NCBI GenBank assembly: GCA_963971405.1
Contig: OZ020487.1
Location: 40,273,039 to 40,337,038 of the forward strand
Length of the DNA stretch: 64,000 bases
Reading direction: 5' to 3'
Source: Psococerastis gibbosa
Lineage: Eukaryota > Arthropoda > Insecta > Psocodea > Psocidae
In this document: one piece after another, positions 1-11,800 of the stretch
How positions within the stretch are numbered: the stretch's first letter is position 1
Layout of the letters: every line of letters begins with the position of its first letter
The notes under the pieces: model-generated
Seen by the model: only the letters and a program-made list of their open reading frames with translations
Told to the model about the DNA's origin: nothing
Database searches by the model: none
Program-made: the position numbers and the translations under genes

Positions 1-39
1 AACGTAATTATTATATATAAAGATATGTTTGCAATGTGT

Positions 40-356
40 CAAGCCAACGGCCTTACCAAGTAAAATCCATGAGAGCAGAGCGTGTTTCAAACTGCCGCAC
101 ACTTGGTAGTGTGCACAGCGTTGGCAGGAGGACATGGTGGGAAATGCTACGTGCGTGGCGAGTCCTGGTCACCCCCCAATTAATCGTGTAACTTTACTAT
201 GTTCCCTAAGGAGGTTCACCCTGTCGGTCAACTCCCCTTCTCCCTGAGTTGAGGGAATCTGCCCTTAGGGTGCCTCAAGTTAATAAACAGACTCACTTCC
301 CCCGCCAGACTGACAGGGTTGCTTAAAAGCAGAAATGTTGAAAGCAAGCGTTAGAA
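40..356 (+). repeat. Dispersed repeat family A, longest copy
   Basis: This stretch recurs elsewhere in the window. Its right half (about 205-356, from AGGAGGTTCACCCTGTC to the GTTAGAA end) matches 11140-11315 (+) and 28645-28790 (-). Its left half (CTTACCAAGT, then GGTAGTGTGCACAG and GTCCTGGTCACC) matches 57655-57890 on the minus strand. The joined consensus is roughly 320 bp. No ORF, terminal inverted repeat or Pol III box is evident, so the class is unknown. Confidence 0.7.
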
Positions 357-499
357 AAAAAATGAGTGTGTGAGCATGAGGATGTTAGTTTGGAATCATC
401 CACTTGTTTGTAAGTGCTCCATTCTGCGGAATTATATACCTTGTATCGACCTAGATACTATTTGTATGTAACCGACATTAGAGGATATAGAAAAAACTG

Positions 500-605
500 G
501 ACTTTGCGGGATTTGAACCTACGATCTACGCCTAACCGGGTATGTGGCTGGCTATATCTTATTGCACAAGTTGCAACTTTCCTCCATCGAGAACCCGATA
601 CGAAA
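500..605 (-). repeat. tRNA-like SINE fragment
   Basis: On the minus strand a B-box-like GGTTCAAATCC is preceded by a degenerate A-box-like segment about 40 nt upstream. The fold of a real tRNA is not obvious, so a tRNA-derived SINE remnant is more likely than a functional tRNA. The assignment rests on the B box alone. Confidence 0.35.
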
Positions 606-1329
606 TAGTGTGCCAACTACTACCAATCCTTTTGGTTCTTTTCTACAAGTTTAGGCAGCCACACTTTCGACATCCCATTTACCCAACTGATATTTTATTT
701 GCCCAAAACCCTTTGCAGGTGTTTCAAAAGCAATATCGTAGATTTATGTGTCGAAACAAATTCTATGGAAGGCAACTAACCGTGAATGGATTCCAGCAGT
801 CATTAGTGAATTTCCTTCACAACGGCATTCGCTTCCGTTCAGATGTACTTCCGATTCTGATCCGAAAATTGGAAGAGCTAGCGGAAGTGCTTGGCCAATT
901 AGAAGCAATACGTCTTTATACCACTAGTTTGCTGCTTATTTATGAAGGAGAGGACCACTGCTGCACAAGGTAGGACAGTATAGTGTATAGAAGATATTAA
1001 GATAGAATAGGGATTCCTATCGGTTATACTGGGGATCGCAATTGCGGTTTTCGGGACACCTGCCAAAAAATTGTTATAAATAGGGCTATCGACGCTGGTC
1101 ATACTATGTAAGCCTGAAATGTATGGGGTACAATCGTACTTACCGAAACCTCATTTATTGAGATCGCTCAATCTGATTATTGATCGGTTCCTGGGAGATG
1201 TAGGGTTAAAATTGTGAGCTTATAACATAAACCTGGCACCAACTGTCACGGCAAGACAGTAATAATAAATAAATGAAACTAATAAAATAAAAAATAGCCT
1301 ATGTACTGTATATACCCGAAAAAGAAACC

Positions 1330-1410
1330 GGAAACGGATTTGAGCCCACGATCTGTCCCTTGCCCGCGGAAGGTGTTATTAATTACACCATCCCATCGAC
1401 TGTCCATTCT
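1330..1410 (-). repeat. tRNA-like SINE fragment
   Basis: The minus strand shows GGGCTCAAATCC (B-box-like) downstream of a GGGATGGTGTAATTAATAAC A-box-like stretch. No cloverleaf can be drawn with confidence. Probably an old tRNA-derived SINE. Confidence 0.35.
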
Positions 1411-1562
1411 ATACAATACATACATACTGTATTCTATATATTTTATTGTATATTCAATGATCCGCCTGCCCTGTTTGTTCCCGAGGTAATTTATATGATA
1501 CTCATCGGCAAGTGTTCTTTTTAAGACAGGGCGACAAAATGATGCATCATAGGTCTATTCAC

Positions 1563-1905
1563 TAAGAGCGTATGCCCAGTAGAAAAGTGGAAGCCCGAAA
1601 CTTAATATTTTTATTTTAGTAACAAAACAAGTTATTAATATACAGGTTCATTAAAGTTGCAGATGACTACGTTATGCATCATACAATATAATTAATTTTT
1701 GGTTTTGTAGTTTCTTCATGGTATCTATTGACTATTATAAGTTACGTGAAATTTTATCTCTCAATCACATTCTTATGAGAAAGCTACGGTGAAAAAAAAT
1801 GAAAAATACCCGATTATCGTATATGATGCATGAAGTAATCTACAACTTAAATGGGCCAAATCTTTAATATCTTGCTTTGTTAATTAAATAAAATATAAGA
1901 AGTCT
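1563..1905. repeat. Diverged copy of the long TTAA-type foldback MITE
   Basis: The sequence is a decayed copy of the inverted-repeat element at 43752-44131. Shared landmarks are the near-terminal TAAGAG, the CCCGAAA segment, the TTATGCATCAT / ATGATGCATGAAG pair in opposite arms, and GGCCAAATCTTTAATA near the right end. Both arms are recognisable but mismatched, so this insertion is older than the 43.7-kb copy. Confidence 0.6.
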
Positions 1906-2153
1906 GTAAAAACAACGGATTTTGAGGTACAGGTACGTATTTCCTACGTCACTACGTGACTTACACTCTTTTAATGTACCTTGATAATGATAATTCTGGC
2001 GGGCAGAAAACCGGATAAGGTTCAACAGTAATAAACTGTGAATAGGAGATGAAAGTATAATAATTTGTTGAGAAACGCAGAAAGCTTGTTGGTTTTTCGG
2101 TTGATTTAAAACCTTCAGGAATACCTTAACAATGCAGACTCTTTTATTTTCAG

Positions 2154-3226
2154 TGATGATGTGTGTCCTGTTAATTTCAAACTGGATAGAAAGAATTCGT
2201 TCAAAAATTGCGACTCAGAACTGGGAAGAAAAACATGCAGTGTTGAATCGCTTTCAGCTTATGAAGATGGTGAGTTCATATCAGTTTAACATATGCAACC
2301 TTAAAAGAAATGCATTTCTTATGGTTGGTGGATGACAGACCAACAGTAAGAATAGACAACAGGTTTTTATTTGCGTATTGCATTATGACTAAATCTTACT
2401 GTCTGAATGTTGGCCAAGGCGGACACGGAGGTAATTTGGCGAATGGCCTTGACTAACAATAATTCTTGAACTCCCTCCTCGGGACTACCACATTACTCGT
2501 TTGTGGTACAAATCAAATTCAATAATTGTGTATCAATCCGTAATAAGCGGTATATCACACATCAAAATGCTTAAAAATATTTCTTCGGTTTGTCCTAATA
2601 TTTAGGCGGCGTTTCCATTGACCTCGTTTTTCAGAATGCACATGACGTTGACGTGGTAGCAGACATTAAAGACTTAATAATGATGTCATATGCATTCTGC
2701 AAAACGAGGTCAATGGAAACGCCGCCTTTTGACGGGTCTACAATTGATATATCATGAGATATTTGATTTTTTTCACGCATAAACCTTCGATGGTCTCAAA
2801 GCATTATTGTATAATTTTGTTTTGTTTATTTTATATAATATAGCATGTGGTACACATGTTGTTACAGATGCTGGAGGAGAGTGTCACCGTAAACGACGAG
2901 CAAGTAGCGTCACTAATTTGGACAGCTGTTCGCTATCAGGGGCCAGCTCAAACTCTTCGTCGAACAGCACTATTTTTGAAGAAGTTTGTGACAGTTGGAA
3001 AACTGGTCGACAACCAGAAGGATTTAGAGGTCGTAGTTTGTCTACAAGGTCGGAGCCAGGTGGCTCCAAAGGATTAGAGCCGATAGTGGACGTTAAAATG
3101 GTTGACTTTGCGCATTCCACTCATAAAGATGACGCCGTTGTATACAAAGGTCCAGATAAGGGGTTTTTATTTGGCCTTGAGAAATTGATTAATATGTTGA
3201 AAGTTTTGGAAACAGACTATGGTTGA
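2154..3226 (+). CDS. Inositol hexakisphosphate kinase-like, last two exons (partial)
   Basis: Two exons are supported: 2154-2269 (acceptor TTTTCAG, donor GTGAGT, ends in phase 1) and 2868-3226 (acceptor TTGTTACAG, stop TGA 3224-3226). They join in frame as ...AYEDDAGGECHRKRR... The last exon carries VDVKMVDFAHSTHKDD followed by GPDKGFLFGLEKLINML. This is the C-terminal signature of the IPK superfamily (IP6K/IPMK/IP3K): the DFAH Asp ligates metal, and the D-x-G-x-x-x-G-L-x-x-L helix closes the fold. The long Ser-rich stretch before it and the spacing fit IP6K best. IP6K makes 5-diphosphoinositol pentakisphosphate (IP7) from IP6 and ATP. The catalytic N-terminal exons, including PxxxDxKxG, lie left of the window. 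The intron holds a 124-bp foldback MITE. Family assignment is firm; the choice of IP6K over IPMK is likely. Confidence 0.75.
2604..2727. repeat. Foldback MITE (TTAGGCGG family), copy 1
   Basis: Starts AGGCGGCGTTTCCATTGACC and ends with its reverse complement. Arms of about 38 bp flank a core containing GTGGTAGCAGACATTAAAGA. It lies within the intron between the two IP6K-like exons. Confidence 0.85.
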
Positions 3227-4351
3227 TCGCCTCTGGAACATTCGGTTGGCGAATGAGGTTCATTTGTGACGTCATTTTGTAGATGGCAGCACCAGTTGCA
3301 CTGATATCAAAGCGTTGATTTTTCCATAAGCCTCAATACTATTTTAAAATTATTTTATTTATGTATTATTTTAAAGTGATATTTTTCTATAAATCATGGA
3401 GAATATTTATATTAAATTATATGCAGCGAAATAAGGTCCAGACATAGTAAAAATATTATAAAAAATATTAAAAGAATTAATTAGATGCTAAGAGCTTAGC
3501 TTTCACATGCAAACGGCGGCCATTTTGAATAATATGGATATCGGTTTGTCGTCAGCGAACCAAAACCAAAACTGTCCCTACAGAACCTCATTGTATCGTA
3601 TTGTAGCTGCAGTTTGTTGACTTTTGTAAGATTTATAAACTGTTGATTTTTGTTAGCAATTCTTAAGCACTAAAATAGTTAGGCCTACAGGCAAATAGCT
3701 GTATTATAGCGAGCTTAGCTTAATTTTACTGTTACTGGAAGAAAACAAATTTTTTATATTTTTGTTATTAGTTATGGCTCTGAGGGGCCTTGTTTCGACT
3801 GTCGTCTCTTTGCCTTACGTATTGTCAAAACGATGATGTAAAACTCCTAATATTCTGTAGGATAAAATTATACAAAAAAGTGAATCAAAATCAAACTTTT
3901 TTCTAGTACTATTTATTTGTGTGTTCGAACATTTATAATTTATTATGTCAGTTGAAGCGAAGAGTTAACAGTTTTAGATTTATTCTATGGTTTTATTCAT
4001 ATTAAAGGTTAACTTCATGGAATTGGGCCATACGTCACAGCGGAAAAATCATGGTATGCTGACTGAGACATACTGTGCAAGTGAACAGTCTCTAACAAAT
4101 TAATGATATATGCGATGGAGCTTTTGTGTATACGATTTGTAAGGTGACTGTTGATCGCGTAACACTTAGAATGTCTTTTAACGTACCTTGAATTTTCCGT
4201 TGTGACGTGTATCTCAACTCAGTGAGGTTTCATAATAGGTAGGTAGTTCCCGTAAATTGAATTGTTCTAACTCCATAACATTGTTCAGAAAGTAAAAAAT
4301 ACACATAAACTACCGTAAATATCACAAGGATTTTGCTTGTTACCCTATCGT
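3227..4351. other. No gene seen: 3' flank of the IP6K-like gene
   Basis: AT-rich DNA with no convincing ORF, splice-bounded exon or repeat pairing recognised. The first few hundred bases are presumably the 3' UTR of the IP6K-like gene. Confidence 0.4.
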
Positions 4352-4735
4352 AAGGCGCCCATTCCATTGACCGGCTAGGGCTATTTCCAAAAACAGTGAC
4401 GTGGTAGCAGACATTCAAGACTTAGGTTGCGTTTCCACCGATCTCTCATTGCAGAATGCAAATGACATTGACGGAAATTAGAATTTTACTTTTTATAGAA
4501 ATCTATTAAAATAATGTTTGTAGTTAACATATCCCATGACGCCATTTTTTAATTTTAGTTTGTGATTTTACTGTATGATCATTGATCAATTTTGACTATG
4601 GCATAGAGGAAAATAAACATTTCCGTCAATTCTGCAATGCGAGGTCGGTGGAAACGCCACCTAAGTCTTGAATGTCTGCTACCACGTCACCGTTTTTGGA
4701 AATAGCCCTAGCCGGTCAATGGAATGGGCACCTTA
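4352..4735. repeat. Long foldback MITE (TTAGGCGG family), copy 2, possibly nested
   Basis: The outer arms start TAAGGCGCCCATTCCATTGA and run about 75 bp each, including GTGGTAGCAGACATTCAAGA. An inner pair starts GGTTGCGTTTCCACC at about 4431 and ends GGTGGAAACGCCACCT at about 4670; it looks like a second member of the same family inserted within the first. About 130 bp of AT-rich DNA forms the loop. The layout is either nested insertion or one unusually long hairpin. Confidence 0.8.
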
Positions 4736-5546
4736 GGAGAAAAACGGGCACCCCACTAAGTATTTTTTCTTCAAAGTCTAATTTCACATAAAATTTCCAT
4801 TATAGAGCTACCAAAAATGTCATATGCCTCAGAAGAAATCTCTACTTTTCGATCATGTATATATATAATACATATTGTGCCCGTCACTAACACTCACAGA
4901 TTGTCCACGGCTTTGGAACTCCTTCCTCCGAAAGCCCGCACCAATAGTTTTTTTTTTTTGCACGAACCAAGTTCAATAATAATTGTGGCTAATCGGTGTT
5001 ACATTATGTATATTACTTATCAAAATGCAGAGGAATATTTCTGCCAAGGGATATGATATTTTTAGACGGCTTCGATATTTCAAGAGATTTAATTTTGTAC
5101 ACTTGTAAGGCTTTTCCCCCTCCGGTTTTCTCTATAATTCTTCTTAAGGTTACAATCTTAGCGATTGGTTGGCAGCAACTCCCTGCATATCGTCCACCAG
5201 TTTACTCGGTCCTCGATCTTCCTCTTTAGTTCTTGATATGATATTGCTCCTGCGTCTTCTTTTTTTTTTTTTTTTACTTTCTTTTTTCTCTATAATTAAT
5301 AGATATCAATGATTCACACCTGCCCGTTATTGAATATTATAAGTTGGCAAGATATGCGATACCAGTTTACTACAACATTATCATTGGATTGCTGAAACCA
5401 CACTACATTGCGACCAGGAATTGGAAAAAAAACTAGTCAGTAATAAACAAAAGCCTTTTGTAGTGATGTCTCATCAGATTTTTGGTGACCATACGACCAT
5501 CCTTACCTACCATCTGACTACCTGCGGTGTATCACGGACCCATATG
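4736..5546. other. No gene seen
   Basis: AT-rich intergenic DNA with two homopolymer T runs near 4950 and 5260. The fragment around 4865-5010 (CCGTCACTAACACTCACAG, then AAGTTCAATAATAATTGTGG) resembles short dispersed segments near 53090-53170 and 61590-61690, so it is probably repeat-derived. Nothing coding is recognised. Confidence 0.3.
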
Positions 5547-5724
5547 TAAGGAGGCTATTCCATCTGTCAATAATCCGTCATTTGTGCATCAATAATAAGT
5601 CTCTACAATATTATAACTTAATTTATAATAGACAAGTTAAGTATCTACATAATGGTCTCATTAAAACAAACATCAATTTTTGATGCACAAATGACGGATT
5701 ATTGACAGATGGAATAGCCGCTTA
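5547..5724. repeat. Foldback MITE (TTAGGCGG family, subtype with GCACAAATGACGG arms), copy 3
   Basis: Left arm GAGGCTATTCCATCTGTCAA is matched by the reverse complement at the right end (TTGACAGATGGAATAGCC). Arms are about 50 bp. Closely related to the 278-bp copy at 37081-37358. It lies about 110 bp downstream of the proteasome beta-5 stop codon. Confidence 0.85.
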
Positions 5725-5834
5725 ACTATTTATTTTACCATAACTCTAGAAAAATGAATGCTCATAGCAAGATAGGGGGTCTCCATTAATAAAAAATTAA
5801 AAAATAAAAAAAATATAGGAAAATTGAATGTAAT

Positions 5835-8800
5835 TTAAATAGCTTCCTTGCGACCATATTCTTCTTGAAAAGCGTAGTGCAAATCCTTGCAGTCCCTCTC
5901 AGATATTTTCAACCATCCTGTTTGCTTGATATGGTACACTAAAACAAATTAAAGAACATTTCCAACGAACGCCTCAATGGATGGAAAAATCTGCCTGGAA
6001 ACTTGCATATTATGCAAACTAATTTATTATGTTTAATACTATTGGCAAGCTCTCTTTTACAATAAACTTTTCTCAAGAGAAACGTGTGGGCTTTGGCGTA
6101 AGTATCATACTTGTAATTTTGTACTTGTATCGAAATTGCATGAACTAGCCCCTAAACTTCCTTAAAAATTGGTACGTTATAAAGTAAGTAAGACAAGAAT
6201 TTAACGGAGTGAACCACTAGACACACATTATGTTTCAAATTAAATTTAATTGGAAATGGTGACGGGGGGGACCTTAATTAACTTTAAATAAATGTTGATT
6301 TTACCTCGGATAATACCGCCAGAGTAAGCATCACGATGCGTGGCATGGTAAATGGCGCGTTGGGCCAAGTCGTAGGCTTCATTGTCGTTCAAATCCCACT
6401 TGTAGCCCGAGTCAAGAACGCCAAATGCGTAGACAGAACCACTACCTACAGAGAACACGTTACCATCCACTCGGGTCCCATCATCACAGACGAAATAAAG
6501 CCCCGGTCCCTGAAAATTAAGACAAAATGAATCATTATTAGCTGCCGCCTCGCGGTTGTGAATTATAAGACTCAGCTGTCGGCTCCCGTTTTGAACCATT
6601 TAATATCGTTTTCTTGTTAAGATTTAATCAGTTACCTACATTTTGCTACTACAGTAAATGCTTAGATTTTTATTATGTATTAAATATAGAACAAATATAG
6701 AACAATTTAAATACAATAATTGTAAAGCCCCACATGAAGACCTATAACAATTTACCCTACTCTAAAACTAAAGAAAAAAGAAAAAAAATCAATTAGACTT
6801 AATTTAACTTATTAAACTACACTTACATATTAATAACAGATCTCTCGTAAACACATAACAGTCTAGTCCACTATTTCAAATAAAGATTCCACCTCTTCCC
6901 GTCTCATCAGCCATTCCCGGACGAATTTGGAAAATTTATTTATTGACAGCGACCCAGGACAAATATTAAGTTAAATAATTTTGGTGCTATATATTGGTAG
7001 GATTTGGTAAAATTTGCTATGTATGCCCTTGGTACTACAAGGTGCTCAATTCTTCTAGTATTTGCTGGTCTGGGTCTCTGTACCATGCCCCCACTGATAG
7101 AGTAAAAAATTCGCAATGTCTTGTATAAGAACAAGTGCCGCAGCGGGAATAAACCGAGAGACGCAAAGAGAGGGAATGATGGCCAAGTTCTAGGTTTTTT
7201 GACTATTGTTCTAATAAGGTATTTTTGGGTAACTACAAGTGAATTTAAATTTGTAAAAAAGGTCCCACCCCACACTTGGATACCATACGCTAACCGAGAT
7301 TCACAAAGTGAGTGGTATAGTTGGATTAAAATTTTTTGAGGGCAGACCGTGCGGAGGTAAAAAAGTTGTCTTAAAAAATTTCGACATTTTCCGTTTATCG
7401 ATTTTAAGTGGCTGCTCCATTTCATATCACTGTCGAAGTGGACGCCAAGGTATTTCGTCGTTTGTGCTTTAGTGATAGCTGGGCATTGACAATTTGGATT
7501 TTGTAAGTCGCAATTATACGCATGGCATCTCACTTCGAGGGGCTCATCTATACTTCCTGTTCTTAGATTGTATGGCAGAAAACAGGTTTTACTAACATTA
7601 ATTGTAAGGCCATGGATTTGGAACCAAGTGTTAAGATGTTGTAAATCCTCAGTCATAAACTTTTGTATCTCATTCCAGTCTCTTGCAGAGTAGCAGAGTG
7701 CCGTGTCATCAGCGAAGCTGGTCAAAGTACCATGTAGCCGCAAGTTGCATAGTTGATTAGTGTATAAAATGAATAATAATGGGCCTAAGATTGAGCCTTG
7801 TGGTACAGAACATAGTTGTTCCAAAGCGTCACTATCTACAAACCCAACTGTTCCACTTTTTTGAATTTGCAAACGTACTCTCTGAGTCCTCCCGATCAGA
7901 TAGCTCTTGAACCACTCCCACGCTATTCCTCTTACCCCTGCATTCCATAAAATGTCTAGGAGCAAATTGTGTTCGACAGAATCAAAGGCACGGCTTATAT
8001 CTAAGAACAAGCTGGCTGTTTTACGGCCTTTATTTAGAGAATCGTATATGGGTCGGGTAAATTCTATTAACGCTAAATCTGTTCCTTTACCTGCCCTAAA
8101 CCCAAATTGATTTGAACTTATCCAATTATGTTTCGTTAAAAAGTTGTTCAAGCGAGCTGCCATAAGTTTTTCTATGACTATACTTGTTACATTGAGTAAA
8201 CTTATAGGACGATATGACTTTGCAGAGCGGCGATCCCCTTTCTTATGCAATGGTATAACTATTGCTTCTTTCATTTTATAAGGAAATATTCCTTGTGAAA
8301 AACTGAGATTTATGATATGTGTAAGATAGGTAGTAATATGAGCCACAACATTTTTTAAGCAGCCTGTAGATAGACCATCAGGACCAGCGGAGTTTTTATT
8401 TTTTAGTCCAGAAATAACTGTCATTACTTCATCGTGGGTTACAGGCGATAAAAAAATAGACTGTTGTGTAGACTTTGAGTCCCACCCTGACATAGTGTGT
8501 TGGTTTAACGGTGGTTTTACTAACTGCTCCTTTAATTGCAATGGTAGATTCGTAAACAGCCAGTTTCTTACGCTATTATAAGTTATTTGGTACCATCTTA
8601 TAAGCTTATCTATAATTCCCCTCCCATAAGTCCACTCTGAATACTCTAATTTATAGAAGGTCCCAATTAGTGGTATTTTGAGTGTGACACCCAGCCAAGC
8701 CGTTAGGATATGCGGAATGGGCATATTGAGCAAGTTCTAGTGATTTTTTTTTAGCCATTTCTTTAAATGAAGTTGGAAGCTGTTGTTCGGATACGTTTTT

Positions 8801-11800
8801 CGGTTTAAAAAAAAAACTATGAAACTATTCCGGATTTACAACAACGGGTACAATGCAATCAGTATGTATGAGAATTCTGCATAAACTTTTACGTCCGTAT
8901 GTCAACAAGGGTATTATGACTCAAAGAGCCGCCCACAAAATTAATGTTGGCCACGAGTGAGCCTTACGTCCATATGTCAACAAAGGGTATTATGACTCAA
9001 TGAGCCGCCCACAAAATTAGTGTTGGCCACGAGCGAGGCTTACGTCCATATGGCAACAAAGGGTATTATGACTCAATGAGCCACCCACAAAATTAATGTT
9101 GGCCACGAGCGAGGCTTACGTCCATATGTCAACAAAGGGTATTATGACTCAATGAGCCGTATACAAATGTTGGCCACGAGCGAGGCGATGGAGTGAGTGA
9201 CCAGTTTCAGTTTCAGCCCGATGAAAAGCATGGTAAACTTACTCTCTTATCCCATCCAGCTAGCATCATGCCAATGCTGAGACCCATTCCTTTGTAATTG
9301 TAGACCATATTGACCATAAGCTTGCTGGCAGCAGCCACTGAGATTCGCTCGCGATTTCTCAATTCAAAAAGTCTGCACTGCTTGGCCAGGACTCTGTCCC
9401 AATACACGCAGTCAGCTGCACCTCCAGCAAGTGTACCAAGAAGATAATCGTTGATCTCCACAATTTTTTTCATTGTTTGTGATCCTGCAAACGAAAGATA
9501 ATATCTTAGAAGTTTTCCGAGAATGAATAATAGCTGGGTTGTCTAAATAAGCTGTTCAGGGACAACCGAAGGGCAAACCTTGTAAGGCGCAAAGTCCACC
9601 GACCTCTATAGTGATACTGATATTGACGTGGTAGCAGACATTAAAGACGGCCTAAAAATGTCTGCTACCACGTCAATATCACTATCGAGGTCGATGGACT
9701 TTGCTGCGCCTTAGTGCGAAAATTCAAATTTTCAGGAAATATCGATAGTAGACATAGTAGCGCTACATGGCGGAGCCTCAATAGGCTAAGAACGGGGGTT
9801 ACAAGATGCCACGCGAACCTGTGTGGGTGGGGACTGGCCGAATTGCGAATGCGGACAACAAAAAGAAAAGAAAAGGCCACCTGGTTTGCCCGAGACTAGG
9901 AGGCACTGTGCCCCAGACTGATCTTTCAGACGCCTACGACAAGGACATTCAGGCCGCAATATTTTGGATCAACGTGTCCTAGGCCCGGACACGTTAATTA
10001 AGTATTGACACAATAGAATGAAGACATGTTCCTCTAAATTTAATTTATGGTAAAAAGTGTGTTGTGCCCGATGAAAGGATTTACATAACTGCGGCCAATC
10101 GGTAATAGTAAAGGCGACATATTATGTATCAAATGTAGAAGATCACAATTTCAAACTAAGTTAGCCATTATTAACTGGGGCTACCAGCAGTAGCCAGTAG
10201 CCACTGTTGTAGGCTTTGTCAAAAAAACAAAACTACACCTTACACGAAATAATGAATTAATTTGTTAGTGGCGAATTAGCGATGTAAGTGGTTTAGGTTA
10301 GGCTAGCGGAGTTGTAGAGAAAAAAAATTCCGCCTTCATGATGTCACGCCATACCCTGATACGGACACGAAATCCATCCAAGTATTCGAATATCCATTAC
10401 ACACAAAAGGGAGCCAAACTAATTATGATCCTTGGTCCTTTATTTTATTTATATTAGTTTCACTGTCTGTTCTAATCCATTGCACCCGATAGAGCGTAAA
10501 TTAGACGTTTTCAATTTGTAACATATGATTTATGAAAGTGCCTTAGTAATATTTTTTAGAATAAGTCAAATGCAAATATTATGGTCCCTGATCAACTAGA
10601 GCCGTGTCACTAATTCAATAGAATGCAAGTAAAGAATAAAATATAAATTGCCACCCGAGAGGGTATTGTTCAATGGGGAGTTCCTCGGATGGTATTCAGT
10701 CAGGCTATAGAGAGGCGCGTCAATAAATCTGTCCTTTAAATATGTTCTAAAACAGGCTGCATCCACTCAAAAAATTACTTCGTAAAGTTTTACGTAATAA
10801 ATTAAAAAACACACAACCGGTTTCGGCTCACGCCATCGTCAAGTGCAATTGAAAAACAGAAAAAACATAACGGTAAGCAAGCTAAAACAAAACCAAACGC
10901 ATTGTCAAGGTCTTGGTTTTGTTTTAGCTTGCATACCGTTTTGTTTTTATCTGTTTTTCAATTGCACTTGACAATGGCGTGAGCCCAAACCGGTTGTGTG
11001 CTTTTTTATTTATTACGTAAAACTGTACTAAGTAATTTTTTTAACAATGGGTGACAGCAAGTTTTACAAAGTTACTAAGGAGACTATTATGTTCATAGGC
11101 TGCATCCAACTGGCTCACTGCTAAGGGCAACTTATAATATAAACGATGTGGTTCGGAATCCACTATAATCAGGAGGTCCACCCTGTCAGTCAATTCCCCT
11201 TTCCCCGAGGTGAAAGAGTCTACCCATAGGGTGCCTCAACTTAACAGACTCACTCCCCCGCCAGGTTGACAGGGTTCCTTAAAGCGGAAATGCTGAAAGC
11301 AGGCGTTAGAATCGTTTATAAACGATGTGCAAGTATCGGGTAGGAGTCCCTAGATGTGTTCAGGCGACACCTAGGCAAATCAAACCCACCAGCCGGACGT
11401 GCATCATGAGTGCACAGTGCTCATAGCCGGCAGTCCAGGACTCAATTTAACTGACAGGTGGCTTTTGAAAATATACTGGCCATTAACAGTGAGCACTCCA
11501 GCAACTTTAACCAGGGGTCTGCAGGGAGCAAGATATGGGCTGTCTGTAATAATGCTGATAGCCCTGTTCTGTAGTAAAAGTACCTTACTTACGCCTGCAG
11601 AATGCCCCCACGTAATTTATCTATATGAGTATGAAATTGACTATAGCATGCCATCAAAGGATACTGTTCTGCCACAAAGTCGCCCAAGTTTACCTAGCAA
11701 GCTTACTACACACATTATTAGTATGGCCTCTCAGGAAAGTTTGGAGTCAATCGTAACACCCAAAAGTTAAATGGACCAGTTTTAAAATAAGCAGCACTAT

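Noticed and set aside
500-605. Functional tRNA gene
   Set aside because: A B box is present but no acceptor stem or complete cloverleaf can be drawn; a SINE remnant is the better reading.
8888-9187. CRISPR-like array
   Set aside because: Units are contiguous 76-bp tandem repeats without unique spacers, in a eukaryotic intron.
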